A stretch of 64,000 bases of DNA from Closterium sp. Naga37s-1 (taxonomy: Eukaryota > Streptophyta > Zygnematophyceae > Desmidiales > Closteriaceae), in the NCBI GenBank assembly GCA_947471745.1, contig CANJKZ010000423.1, positions 1,302,001 to 1,366,000 on the forward strand, read 5' to 3'. Below the pieces are notes generated by a model. The model was not told the DNA's origin. It saw only the letters and a list, made by a program, of their open reading frames with translations, and ran no database searches. Shown here piece after piece: positions 34,781 through 46,600 of this stretch. The first letter of the stretch is position 1; each line of letters begins with the position of its first letter. The position numbers and the translations under genes are program-made.

Positions 34781-35402
34781 CACCACCGGCGGTCACAAGC
34801 AGCACTCGCACCCACCAATACCCACTGCATCTTGCTGTTGGGATGAAATGGGCAGGAGAAGGGAAAGCGCAGAGGGACAGGTGAAATAGGCAGAGCGAGG
34901 GAGTGAGTGAATGAAAGTCTAGAAGCATGAACCAATGCATGAGAGAGAAACGAGAAAGCAAACTAGTGGTTGGTTGGGCCACAGTAAAGTGGAGATTCGC
35001 TCTTGAGAGGAGATTCACCTGGGGAGGGTCCCTTGATCAGAACGCAGACAGCTGAGTAGGAGGAGGAACAAGGAGCGAGGGGAGGAGGGCACCAGGTAGG
35101 TGGAGAAGACGACTGCTCCTCCCGTGCTGTCTTCAGTGGTTGCACTTGAAGCAGCACCCCTCCAAGCACACCCCTCTCAGCAGCACCCTTCCCAATGGCT
35201 GTCTCTGTCACTCCTTGTTGCTCGCACTCCCTTTGGCCTGGAAAAGGCGATAGAGTTGAGGATAGGGATAAGGACTCGGGATGCAGGAAGTATTCCCAAG
35301 GACGGAAGGCAGCAATGAAACAGGAATTGCAAGCGACAAAAGAAACAAGGCAGGGAAATCCGTAGAAAATAGAGAAGTGGACGATGCAATGTAAACAGAG
35401 AG

Positions 35403-36310
35403 GCGATGGTAGCACACAGCACTAGGGCGGCGAGCTAGCAGGCAAGGGGGGACTGGGTAAGGAAGGGACGCGGGCATGTGTATGAATGCATTCTACTCTA
35501 CCCTCCTACGACTCTAGTATGAGCTCAAGCCGCCCCAGTGCCATGCGCTACCATCGCCAAAACGCCGCTCATCTCTCATTCAACTTTTGACGCTCATCTC
35601 ACGTCTCTCATTTTGTTTTTCCGAACATGCAGTGAGGAAAAAACGCTGTACAAAAGCGGGCAATGATAAACATGAAGCAGAAACGGGAAGGTCGGGAAGC
35701 GCGAAGGGAGAGGGAACTTAGCCGTATTGCAGGACAGTGGCGTCAGGCTTCCAGGAGGCTCGCACACCGCTGTGACTGCCTGCCGTGCGTCATCCCACCG
35801 CCCTCCCAACCAGCACCACGCTGCCATAGCACCAGACGAGAGGGGTGGAGCAAAGGAAAGCAAGAGGACCGATAGGAACCCAAGTCGTCAGTAGAAGCAA
35901 GAAAGTAGTGAAATGCATGCAAGGAGGCAGAGATAACAAGAACGAATGAGTAACGGAAATGAAAGTTGAAGATGAAAAGCATGTGGCATTGTAACTCTAT
36001 GAAAGGGGAGGCGATGGTAGCACACAGCACTAGAGCGGCGAGCTAGCGGGCAAGGGGGGACTGGGTAAGGAAGGGACGCGGGCATGTGTTTGAATGCATT
36101 CTACGCTATCCCCCTACGGCTCTAGTATGAGCTCAAACCGCCCTAGTGCCATGTGCTACTATCACCAAAACGACGCTCATCTCTCACTCGACTTTTTTTT
36201 CGATACATGCGGTGAGGGAAAAACGTGTACCAGATGTGGTCAATGATAAACACGAACCAGAAGCGGTAAGGATGACAAGGGGAAAGGGAGAGGGGACTTA
36301 GCCGTATGGG
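35403..36310. repeat. Direct segmental duplication, 300-330 bp units about 607 bp apart
   Basis: The segment 35403-35735 is repeated at 36010-36310 with scattered substitutions. It includes GGCGATGGTAGCACACAGCA, GACTCTAGTATGAGCTCAA-like sequence, ATGATAAACA and GGAACTTAGCCGTAT-like sequence. The spacer between the copies is unrelated. Confidence 0.9.
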
Positions 36311-36436
36311 TGGTGCCCGCAAGCGACAGTAGCAGCGAGGCAGCAGTCCAGCAGCAGAATACACTCTTCCCATTTTGGCTTGATTTCGACCGCCCTCGCA
36401 TTCGCCTCCGGCCAGCGCTTAGATCGTAACCGCGAG

Positions 36437-37060
36437 AAATCATCACCATCTCGATAGTCAGCGTCGGCAAGCGTCGCGTCAGTTGTCACCGTGAGAAGTG
36501 ACCATCTCGATAGTCAGCGTCGGCAAGCGTCGCGTCAGTCGTCGCCGTAAGAAGTCACCATCTCGATCGTCACCTCAGAAAGCGTCGCTTTCATCGTCAC
36601 TGTAAGAATTCGCAATCCTGATCAATCCTCATCTTCACCGCCGGAAACGTCTCAATCGTCACAATCGGGAAGCGTCGATTTGATAGTCACTTTAAAATAG
36701 TCGCTTTAATTGTCACCGCGGGAAATCGCAGTCCTCGCCACCGACGGAAAACGTCACTTCAATCACCACCATTAGAAATCGTCACCGTCAGAAATCGTCG
36801 GTTCGGTCGTTAGCGTCAATAGCCTTGATCGTCACCGTCAGATGCAGCCGTCGCTGACCGTCTCAACCATCACCATTGGAAATAACCGCGACGTTCGTCA
36901 CCGTCAGGAAACATCCTCCCAATCACCACCGTTAGATGCCGATGACTCGCTACTCGAAGTCCGAAGTACTCATTGCTAACCCCGTATAATCATTCAGCGC
37001 TGTCTTCGTCGTGTGAAACAGCTGTCGCTGGCAGCCTCGGTCATCACCAACTCGAAACTT
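36437..37060. repeat. Degenerate GTCACCGTNAGAAATCG-type repeat
   Basis: Two good 54-bp copies (about 36440-36545) containing ATCTCGATAGTCAGCGTCGG decay rightwards into irregular repeats of CGTCACCGTCAGAAATCGTC. No coding support. Confidence 0.8.
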
Positions 37061-38592
37061 TCTCGCTGCTGGAGAGCGGCGACGCCTCTTGACTAGAAGG
37101 AGCGTTTGGAGATCGGAAAACTATGTTCCGCGTTCGTCAGACGTCTAGAATACTTGAACCAAGTTGCTCTGGAAACTGGAGCAGAAATCCGAACTGCGGT
37201 CAAGAAAGAGATTGCTACGGAAATGAAACTGCTCCGAATGACTACAACTTCTAAGCTTAAAATGCTTCTGTCCGACTAGATCAGGCTGTGATTATGTTAA
37301 AGGTTACTGGTTTGCGTCAGGAGCCGCAGCCATGGATTGCAACGATCAGTGGTCTCAGTCTTGACGACCTTAAGATAAAAAAACCTGAACATTAAGAAGA
37401 CTAATACTACAATCGAGAACCAAATATGGTTTGCAACAAGCTGGCGACAGCCATGGACTTCAGCTAAGCGAGCTAATTCTCAAGGAATCCACGAGCGAAT
37501 AGCTGTGACCATGGTTAGAAGGAATGAAGTTCAGGGAAGCTGGAGAATGGATTTTAGGGAGAAAGGCGACCATCAGTGAAAAAAGCCAGGTTCAGAGGTG
37601 AAATCAGGGGAATATAGACGGATTCAGAGTGGTGAAGAAGGATTCACAGAAATGATAGTAGACCCATAACCATTTCTCCTGCTAAGGTGCAGGCCGCCGT
37701 ACCGTCGGCGGACGGTGGCAGCTCTTTATAGCGTTGACGATGGGGATAGGCATTTCGTTCGCGGAAGATACGACTCGCGAAACTTCGAGTTGAGTTTTGC
37801 GAGAAGATCCTCAGAATCTCCGCAGCTCGGCAATCCCGCAGCTCCGCCGCTTGCGCGGGAATTGTCTGTCAGAAGGGCATGCTTCTGACACGGCGCCGTG
37901 ATGTACATTCGTATGGGTGCATCACCACACCATCGTCTGTGATGTGATGGTTGTCGTCGATGCTTCTCCTTTAGGAACACCACCATTTGATCGAACGGCC
38001 GAGAGCAACTTTCATTTGCGATGCGATGCGGTGCTCCCTCCAGGCCGAAGTTTGAATTGTTGTGTTACCGAAGCATGTTTGTATCGGAACTTTGGCAACC
38101 TCATTCACCTACACCTGATAAATCCCAATGAGTTGAACTATACAGAATGACTTCCAGCAAAGTTTCAGCTCCCAAGTTTCACATGCATGCTGAACGGGTG
38201 AGGGTGTGCATGTACCCCTTGGCATGCACAATAACGGGCATGGCGTTACCAGTGTGGTGGAACAAAACTCTCAGTTTGCAAGACAACATGGGGACGATAC
38301 GGTACGCCAGTCGTGCCGTTTCATCGTGCAGCTAGTGCACGTCATCCTCCACTCCTCTCCTCTCCCACCACTACTACTAACTTATTCTAAAACTTCATGT
38401 GCACGATTGGTGGCCTCTGCATGCATGTGTAAGGTCTTGTTTGGCTAATCGGCTCCCATCAGGTCAGGAACTTCTTTCTGGCAAGTCCATGGAGCTCACG
38501 AGTGCCCACGCTGCACCATTTTCAACCCACTCTATCAAACACAGGTCATGTAAATATTCACCATACCATACACTAACGATCACATTGATTAT
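37061..38592. other. Unassigned region downstream of the glycosyltransferase
   Basis: A plus-strand open frame at about 37099-37278 (59 codons, no ATG until late) reads LCSAFVRRLEYLNQVALETG and then a Lys/Glu-rich helix-like stretch. It could be a decayed exon. A minus-strand frame near 37726-37986 has no recognisable domain. Base composition is AT-richer than the genes. Nothing else is supported. Confidence 0.3.
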
Positions 38593-41500
38593 TCAGTAAC
38601 CAAGCTCTTCTGGAGTGTAATTAAGCAGAGTCTGCAGCGCGCTGGGTGCAATCTTCCTAAGCACGAGGAAGCAGGAGTTCTGATGACCGCCCCAGGAGCA
38701 CTTGGAGTCCCACTTGACAGACGTGAGGAAGTGCGGGGTGAGCTGCTCCCTTGTGTACTCCACCGGATGTGGGCCCCCTGACCACATCGCCCATGTGGGG
38801 CCCCTCCTTGCCACATGCGCTGGATCGCGGATCTAGAGGAGGGGAACGGAGGGAGGGAGAAGGGAGAGTGGGAGGTGGGTGAGGGGGGGAGGAGACATGG
38901 GCAGGGACACGTAGGGATCTTGAAGGGCGACATGGGGGAAACGGAGGAGAGAGAGCGAGAGGGGATACGTAGGGAGAGGGACAGGGGCAGGTCATAAAGC
39001 AGGAGCAGGGGAGGAGTGGTGGTTCAGTGGTGGTGAGGGGGGTAGGGATGGAGAGGGATTGTACAGTTTTAAGGTAACTGAGCGCATTTGAATGAGACAG
39101 CACAGTACGATGCCATGAGCATCTGAATGGGGAGTACCTTGAGTAATGTTTGAAAATAATGCTCATCCAAATAACAGTGCCTATGCCAGTTGTCACCCTG
39201 CAACCGAGGAAAGAAATGATATATGGGGACACACGGAGAGAGGAGGGCAGGAAAGACGAACATCAGACATTTTTGCCGATTTAATGACCAGAAATAATAG
39301 TCGAACAGAAGGGTCTGCACCCATAAACACCACCATACCACGTATCCACACACACGCCACCCCACTCCCCTGCGCTCACCCCACTCCCCTGCGCTCACCT
39401 TGCACCATCTGGCGAGGGTGGGGTAGATGGTTGCGTCCGTGGCAGCAAGGAAGGCGTGGTGCCATGTCAGCGCCCACCACTGCTCAGGATAAGGCGGGCG
39501 GAGCAGCAGTCAAAAGTTGAAAGTAAGGAATAGAAGGAAGGGGAGGACATCTGAGAACCCTTGGAGCAGGGCATCGTGAAAAAAGGATTGATTACTGGGA
39601 ATTTTCAGGATTAAATGGAGTATACCTGAGAGCCCTTGGTCCACTGGTTCCTTTGCACGTGCGGCTGCATGCGACTGCTGTAGTGCCCCATGCAGTTCCA
39701 ATCATTGTTGCACGCACTGCATTGGGGCGAGAGTTGAGAGGCGAGGAACGAAGAGCATGGGGTGAGTAAAGACACTGAGGGCGGAGAAAATGGGAGAAGC
39801 AATAGAAATGAAGATGGATTTGTTAAAAGAAGAGGCGTGGGTAAGCGAAGTCCTAGGATGGCTGTGTGCGCAGGCAGGCATTGAAGTGCATGAACGCGTT
39901 GCTTCACTCACCTGTGCAGCAGGCTTTGGTTTTCCGCCATCAAGTAGCGGTAGGTGAAGGGAAAGTCGTGCAGAGGCATGCACCTGTCGGGGGGGATGGG
40001 GCGTAGAGGGCACGGAGGGGGGTGAGGGGTAGGTGAAGGGAAAGTCGTGCAGAGGCATGCACCTGTCGGGGGGATGAGGTGTGGAGGGCAAGGAGGGTGA
40101 TGGGGAGGCGAAGTGGAAGCAGCAGCGTAGGGTCATGCATTTGTTTTTGCTGATAAGGCGAGACGGACACCTAAACCATGAGTCGGCAGACTGAGATAGA
40201 CACCTTATAAAGCAACGAGACCCCTTTCCCTTCGCCAGGAGCCATCCCACCCACCCACCGACCGACCCACCCACCCACCCTCCGACCGACCGACCTACCC
40301 ACCCAGCCACCCAAGCACCCACCCATTCATTCATTCATCCCATCCCATTCCACCCCCTCCCCTCATGCACGACTCAGAGACGATGATAAATCTCTTGTTG
40401 GCGGGGTCCAACAGCGCGTTCGCCAGGAGGCATCCCACCCACACACCTACCCATCCCACCCACCCATTCATTCACCTTCATCCCATCCCATCCCATCCTA
40501 CCCCCAACGCACGACTCAGAGACGATAATGAAGCGCTTGTTGGCCGGGTCCAGCAGGGCGTTCGCCAGGAGCCAATTCACCCACCCACGCACCCACGAAC
40601 CCATCCCCTCCCCCCCCCTCCCCTCCCACGTACGACTCAGAGACGATGAGGAAGCGCTTGTTGGCCGGATCCAACAAGGCGTTCGCGAGGAGGCGTCGCT
40701 CTGCCGCCACCATAGAGGGGTCGCCCCACTGCACCTTCTCGCTGGGGATCTCCCGCGCGTAGAACACAGGCGACGAGTCCAAGGGATACTGGAACCCTGG
40801 TGTTGTGTGCACGTACACCGAGTACCGCCGCTCGTGGCCCTGGGGGACGAGAAGAAGGGGAAAAAGGGGGAGAAATGACTCTTGAGTCGACTCAGTAGTC
40901 ATTTTGAGGCCAGTGGGTACTGGAACCCTGGTGCTGCATGCACATACACCGAGTACTGCCGCTCGTGGCCCTGAGGGGGGAAGCGACAGCCCAGGTGTAG
41001 GGGATGTTGAGGCAGGTGCAGATGGTGGAAGAGAGAGTGGGGGGGAGAGTGTGTGGTGGCAGTGACAGTAGGGTTTGCAGGTCGCACCGAAGGTAAGACA
41101 ATGAACACAATGGGGGGTGCGAAGGTAACCTCGAATTTTGCAGCAGCAAGGGATCTCACCCGAAGGTACCTCTCCCATAGTCTACTAAGAGGCATGGGTC
41201 CACGTGTCAGGAATAAGAACGCGACTCGGTCCTCCTCCCCCTGGCCGCTCCCCTTGGGCTGCCCGTCCGGGTACAACCTCCGCACCCTATCAAACAGCGC
41301 CACGTCAGCGGCGGATAAGACCGGCTCGTCCATGCTTCCGGGCGGCGGGCCTTGTCGTATCTCCTGGTCGGAGCATCTGTGACCGGTGAGGTTGACGCAG
41401 GGAGATTCGTCCTTGGCTAGTAGGCGGAGATATGCCGGTGTGGGATCGGTTGGAGATCCCGCGAGAGACGGAGGGATGGAGGAGGAGGAGGAGGACGAGG

Positions 41501-41813
41501 AGGAGGAGTTTTCAGGTAATGTTGTGTGGGAAGACGATGAGTCTGTGTGTTGGTGTGTCGTCGAGCGACCGTAGCTGTCGCGGGTTTCGCTGGCATCGCC
41601 GAGCGCGGATTCTGAGCTCGCGAGGCTTCGCAATTGCCTTCGCAGCGGCGGCGAAAGCAGCACGGTAACCGCGAGAAACGCGGATATACCCAAGGCGACG
41701 GGGAGGATGCTACGCTTGGTGCTACGGCCCTTGGGATTCGAGCGTCTTGGAACACTGCTAGCGGAACCCGCGCTCCCTGCTAAGACTCCTCCTTTCGCGA
41801 CAACAGTCGGCAT
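38593..41813 (-). CDS. Core-2/I-branching-type glycosyltransferase (GT14-like, DUF266)
   Basis: Type II Golgi membrane glycosyltransferase of the plant DUF266/GT14-like group; donor and acceptor unknown. Seven exons (minus): 41160-41813, 40634-40839, 39912-39983, 39626-39716, 39399-39479, 39138-39197, 38593-38832; phases agree, 467 aa. A short basic cytosolic tail precedes a membrane anchor at residues 36-54, followed by a Ser-rich stem. Family motifs: VAFLFLTRGPMPLSRLWERY, GHERRYSVYVHTTPGF, DPANKRFLIVSES..CMPLHDFPFTYRYL, RNQWTKGSQWWALTWHHAFL, NWHRHCYLDEHYFQTLL and a C-terminal WSGGPHPVEYT..LR block. The likely catalytic acid is in the CYLDEHY segment. The start is the first Met before the anchor. 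Introns hold partial copies of exons 2 and 3. Confidence 0.93.
40020..40066 (-). repeat. Partial copy of glycosyltransferase exon 3 (acceptor plus 5' part)
   Basis: Upstream, in gene orientation, of the true exon at 39912-39983. It repeats the CMPLHDFPFTY coding start and acceptor exactly, then diverges before a donor. Confidence 0.92.
40245..40350 (+). repeat. Intronic CCACCCACCGACC and CATT simple repeats
   Basis: Tetranucleotide-like CCAC/CCGA repeats followed by (CATT)n and CATCC runs in the second intron of the glycosyltransferase, between partial exon copies. Confidence 0.85.
40371..40573 (-). repeat. Two partial copies of glycosyltransferase exon 2 (3' part plus donor)
   Basis: Copies at about 40513-40573 and 40371-40432, downstream of the true exon end at 40634. 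Both repeat the LLANALLDPANKRF..IVSES region and a GTGCG/GTGCA donor. The farther copy is more diverged. A last fragment (TTCGCCAGGAGCCATCCC) lies at about 40235. Confidence 0.93.
40910..40970 (-). repeat. Partial copy of glycosyltransferase exon 2 (acceptor plus 5' part)
   Basis: Upstream of the true exon start at 40839. It repeats GHERQYSVYVHAAPGFQYPL with its acceptor. The truncated end near 40910 runs directly into CCTCAAAATGACTACTGAG and then a TGAGTCGACTCA palindrome. Confidence 0.94.
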
Positions 41814-42177
41814 CCTTAATCGCCTCTGAGTTAGCTCACAAAATCGTAGAAGATTTTATGCCGAGCATCTTAGACAGTGGCGCTAATCTCTGGTGCGGAA
41901 GCGCCGTATCGCACGACTGCAACGTTACGACGATAGCGACGTCTCTATGAAACATAAGTTGCAGTCATTCCGAAATGGAATGCTGCGCACATTCTGAAGC
42001 TTCTGTGCTTCGCTTTTCTGAATGCCATGGATTCTGGAAGGAGAAACTTGAGCAAGGAGATTCAAGTCAGGCAAATGACGGACGGAATCTGACAGCCAAT
42101 CTGGATCAGCCCAGCACTGCCAAACAAAACCTGTCAGAATGTGTCAGAAGGTTGGATTGCACCCAACCCTAATGTAA
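41814..42177. other. Upstream region of the glycosyltransferase
   Basis: Presumed promoter and 5' UTR of the minus-strand glycosyltransferase. The right side is the left flank of the retrotransposon fragment. No motif is firm enough to name. Confidence 0.35.
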
Positions 42178-43224
42178 TGTGGACACCCACCCCACCCTTG
42201 GTTTACCAAGGCCCTTGACCAGCTCCCGCCTGTTGTCAGGCAGGAATTGCCGAGTTTGGGGCTCTGCACTACAAATCCCCCCCTCCAGCTTTTCCCAGCG
42301 CAGCAGCGTCGCTTGGCGGTTGAAAGTCTTCAGTCTCTGCGGCGCATGGCCCGCGATGATGCTACCTTGGCCCGTTTGACTTCCCTTCAGGGCCCGGGTT
42401 CGGCAGCATGGGTGTCCGCAATTCCAGCGCATGATGACGCAACTTTCACCCCTGTGGAGTGGGGCATTTCGGCGGCAATCCGTTTGGGCCTTCCCGTCCA
42501 CCAGCTTCTGGTTGCTGGCAAGTGTGTTTGCGGTGTGGAGTTCAAGGACCCGTCAGATCCGCACCATGCTCTTCGGTGCAAGTACCAGTACGCCCCGTCT
42601 CGTGTTCATGATGCAGTGAAGCTCGTTGTTGCTAAGATAGCCAAGGCATCGGGTGGGGTGGTTACGATCGAGGATGACACGCTTCTGCCGGGGAAGAGAG
42701 TGGATGTGGCGGTTAGGAAACCAATGGACGGGGAAAAACATGCGCTCGAGGTGAGCGTCGTGGATCCGGTTTCGCTACCGGTGCAGCAGCATGGGCAGTG
42801 TGGGCGGATAGTAGGTTTTGCTGCCAAGGAGCGAGAGAAGAGGAAGGCGACGGATTATCAACCTTTTCTGCGGCAACACAGGGGGGTTCGTTTCTTCCCG
42901 TTGATTCTTGAGACTTGGGGTTGCTTGGGGGGAAGCTTTCGACAGTGGTTACGGCAGCAGGGGGAGGTTCAAGTAAAGGTGGCTCTTAACAAAGGTGTGG
43001 GAAGGGGCAACAGCTCGGGTTTCTCGGAATACTTGGTGGGGTCCTTGACAGCCGCGGTAGGGGTAGCTTTGCAGAAGGCACAGGCTCGGGTGATTCTTTT
43101 GCGGGCGGCATACACGTTGGGTCAGTCCGAGGCGGAGTGGGTGGAGCGAGGGGGTGGGGAGCAGGAGTTTGGAGAGGGAGCACCATGGGTGGACGTGCCC
43201 TACTTGGTCGACATGCGGCTGTAG
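42178..43224 (+). pseudogene. 5'-truncated non-LTR retrotransposon, C-terminal ORF end
   Basis: An open frame of about 348 codons with no proper start, ending at TAG 43222-43224. It resembles the C-terminal end of LINE-like proteins: a zinc-knuckle (CVCGVEFKDPSDPHHALRC, C-x1-C..H..C) followed by a PD-(D/E)xK-like core, KRVDVAVRKP..HALEVSVVDP, as in restriction-like-endonuclease elements, and an Ala-rich helix region. The reverse transcriptase part is absent upstream, so it is a truncated insertion rather than an active element. No poly(A) tail or target duplication was identified. The frame is still open, suggesting a fairly recent insertion. Confidence 0.72.
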
Positions 43225-43627
43225 ATGTCTTAGGAAGCAATACTTTGTTTCGGGTTTTGGCGATGGTCTTTTGATGTTTGAGGTAGTAAGACACTTCTAG
43301 GAAGGGTTTATGCATGTCTGTATGCTTGTTGAAATGTAACAACCCAGTCCAAATTAACCCAACCAATCAAAAGATCACAAATTCAAATACAGTTCCTGAG
43401 TATGTGTGTACTGTACCTCGTGTACCTTGTGGTACATGTACACTTATCGATTTTTTAATCAGAAACGCCGATTTGCAAAACCGCCCTGGGATCTCCTCCG
43501 AGCTCGTCAGTGAAGCGTATAGATGCTCCCCTTCACTCAAAGAACACCCATCTTCACTCAAGTCTGGACTGGAGTCTCCTAATCCGGCCATTTTCCACTA
43601 CGTCTGTTTCTCCCACCATGATCTGAG
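43225..43627. other. Intergenic, between retroelement remnant and DnaE
   Basis: AT-richer. It probably contains the retroelement's 3' tail and the DnaE promoter/5' UTR. Short TGTACC/GGTACA inverted motifs occur near 43407-43442. No gene was seen. Confidence 0.4.
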
Positions 43628-46600
43628 ATGCTCCATTCCAGAGCCACATCAGCCGTTCGTCCTGGGAAGATCATTTCCCGTTTTCTCACAAATTATCGAT
43701 CGCTTTCGCGGGAGGTCTCCTCTGATTTCGCGACGACCTGCGTAACCCGCTGCGAGCGCGTGAATCTAGAAGGCGTCGAATCCGGAAGGCTCGATCTTGG
43801 GAGACTTGCCATGCTTCATGTAATCGTACCGTCAGACGCGCTCTCGTGCCGTCCGTTGCGCAGCCTACGCAGCACACCCGTCGCCGTCGCGGATCGTAAC
43901 AACGGACGAGGATGCGACGTGTCGAACCTTCATCAGTCCCCCCCTCTCTCATTCTCCACGTCAGCGTATTTAACCGCTCTACCTTTCAGTCGTCGGACTT
44001 CCCGTCATGTGCTCCCAGTTCTTTCCTCCTCCATCGTAGCCGTTCCTCTCCCAGTGTCAGGCTTGTCACCTTTATCCATACTTCGAGCTCCCACCGCCTC
44101 ACTTACTGGTTTGACCACGTCCGTCCGCGGTCTCCTAACCTCGGGATTCCATCCCTCGTCGAAATCCCGCCGAGATGAGCGGAGGCTGGGGATCGCGCCA
44201 AGGGGGGACGCGTGGCGGGTGCGCGCGCAGGGTATTGCGGGGGATGCGGGGACGAATGTAGCGGCGATAGTTGAGGTAGAGGCGGAGCCGGAGGGGTGCG
44301 AGGGGGTTGGCGGAGCGGAAGGGGAGAAGGCGGAGAAGCTTCAGTATGTGCCCCTGCACACGCACAGCGACTTTAGCCTTTTGGACGGAGCCAGCCAGGT
44401 GCGTGGCCCTGTAACCCCTTACATTAACCGGATTAAGCGAGTACAAAACTTGACTTGATCCCCACGCTGGTAATTTCTGCGTCCGTACGTCCTTACGTCC
44501 TTATTGAACCCCCATCCTGTTGCTCCTGATCATGCCCCCACACGTGATGGCAGCTGAAGGGACTGGTGGCACGCGCCAAGGAGCTCAACATGCCCGGCAT
44601 TGCGCTCACTGACCATGGCGGTGAGTCTGCTGCGCCTTTTGAGTCGCCTCAAAAGCCTCTTCGTTCTGAGTTGAATCTCAAAATTGAATTACAAGGGGTC
44701 GAACGCGCCAAGGAGCTCAACATGCCCAGCATTGCTCTCACTGGCCACGGTGGTGAGTCTGCTGCGCTTCACTTACAAGTCTGATTACCTGTAGACAGTC
44801 TAATTCACCGCAGAGAGACCAAGGCAGTATGTTGCACCTCAAATTTCTTCCCTCTGTCAACCCCCCTTGCCTTTGCCGGCTTTCCCCCCACTCGCCTTGT
44901 CTTCTGTGTTTTGCCTATCGACGCCTTACCCACCCATCTCTCCTCTCCTGCCTTCGCAACCCCCGCCACGCTCCCTTTCATTCAATTAAAGCCCATCATT
45001 GCAACGAATTGTGCTTATTGGGTGGTTTTTGAGGTGCCTTGAAAACACGCACACCCCTCTCCCCCCAACCCCCCCCCCCCCCCCCCCCCTCTTCCCCCGC
45101 CCCTCTCCCCCCAGTGATGTACGGTGTGCTGCAGCTGGTGCGCATGTGCGAGGCGGAGGGCTTAAAGCCCGTGATCGGCAACGAGATGTACCTCGTGCAT
45201 GACCAGGGCGCTCCCGCTGCTCTGCTGCAGGCCGCACGGGCCCTCAGGGAGGAGAAGGAGCTGGGAGAACAGGGGGAGCAGGGGGAGCAGGGGGGTCAAG
45301 GGGAGATGAGGGAGGAGAGGGAGGAGAGCGGGATGGGGAATGGGATGGGAGCGGCGGAGGGGGAGGGGGGTGTGGGAGGTGGAGGTGGAGGACAGGTGGT
45401 GTTGGAAAGAGTGGGGGAGGTGGGTGGTGCTGTAAAGGGGAGTGGTAGTGGAGAGGGGGAAGTGGGGCAAGGAGTAGGGGGTGAGGTCGCAGAGGGGCTG
45501 GCTGGGGAAGAGCAGGCAGGGGAGGCGGAGGCAGTTGGGGCAGGGAAGGCAGTTAAAGCACCCCCAGTCAAAAGGTGAGTGCGTGGGAGGGCGGATTGGC
45601 CCGAAGGGGAGAAATGATTCATTTTGTATTCTGGTAGGGGCAGATTCTTGAGTAAGGCAAGGTGCCCATGTGCCTTTCCCACGCATCCATCTCCCATGCA
45701 TGCACCCCCCACCCCACAGATACCACCTGACTGTTCTAGCCAAAGACATGGAGGGATACCGGAACCTGGTGGTGCTGCTTTGAGAGGCACTATAAAGTCC
45801 CCCATCTCCATGCGTCCACATCCACCCCTCACCCCGCAGATACCACCTGACTGTTCTAGCCAAGGACATGGAGGGGTACCGCAACCTGGTGCCACTCTGT
45901 GAGGTGCCTCAACATCCCCCATGCATCCACGTCCTCCCACCCCACCCCGCAGGTACCACCTGACAGTGCTGGCCAAGGACATGGAGGGGTACCGGAACCT
46001 GGTGCAGCTCACGTCCCTCTCGCACCTGCATGGCATGGTGGTGAGTCTAAGTCGCATGCTTGTGAGAAGGAAGAAAGGAGTTATGGAGTGGGGAGCACGG
46101 AGGACTTGGGCACGTATACTCTCATCTGTTTTTCTCTTTGAATCTCTGCCTAAAAGCACACACAGAGGTGCGCAGTGGGCAGTTTGATTTGACGAGACCT
46201 TGTGTATCTTCATGGTTCCCCATGAGGCTCGATTGTGAAATCCCGTCAAGTGTTTTTCTATTCCTGTTTCTTCTTTCTGCTTCATGGCAGGGCAACGGGG
46301 CAAGAGGGCGCCCGTGCATCACAAGGTGGGTGTGCATGCATGCTTGCATCGTCTAGAGGCTGCTGACTGACACGCTTCTACTTTCTCGAGTGCAAGAATG
46401 GTATTCGCTTTGCCAAGCTGTTGGGCTACGCACCCTGCGTGTGTGTGACGGGGCTTTGGCTGATTGGCATCCTCTTTCCTCCACACCACCTCCCCCCATT
46501 CCGTTGCTGTTGCAGGGAGCTGTTGGCGCATCACAGAAAGGGGCTCGTCGTGCTGAGTGGATGCATGTCAGGAGAGGTACGCTGGAGGCCTGAGTAGTCC

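Noticed and set aside
36437..37060. Repeat region as a coding repeat protein
   Set aside because: Units vary in length and do not keep a frame; stops occur in all frames.
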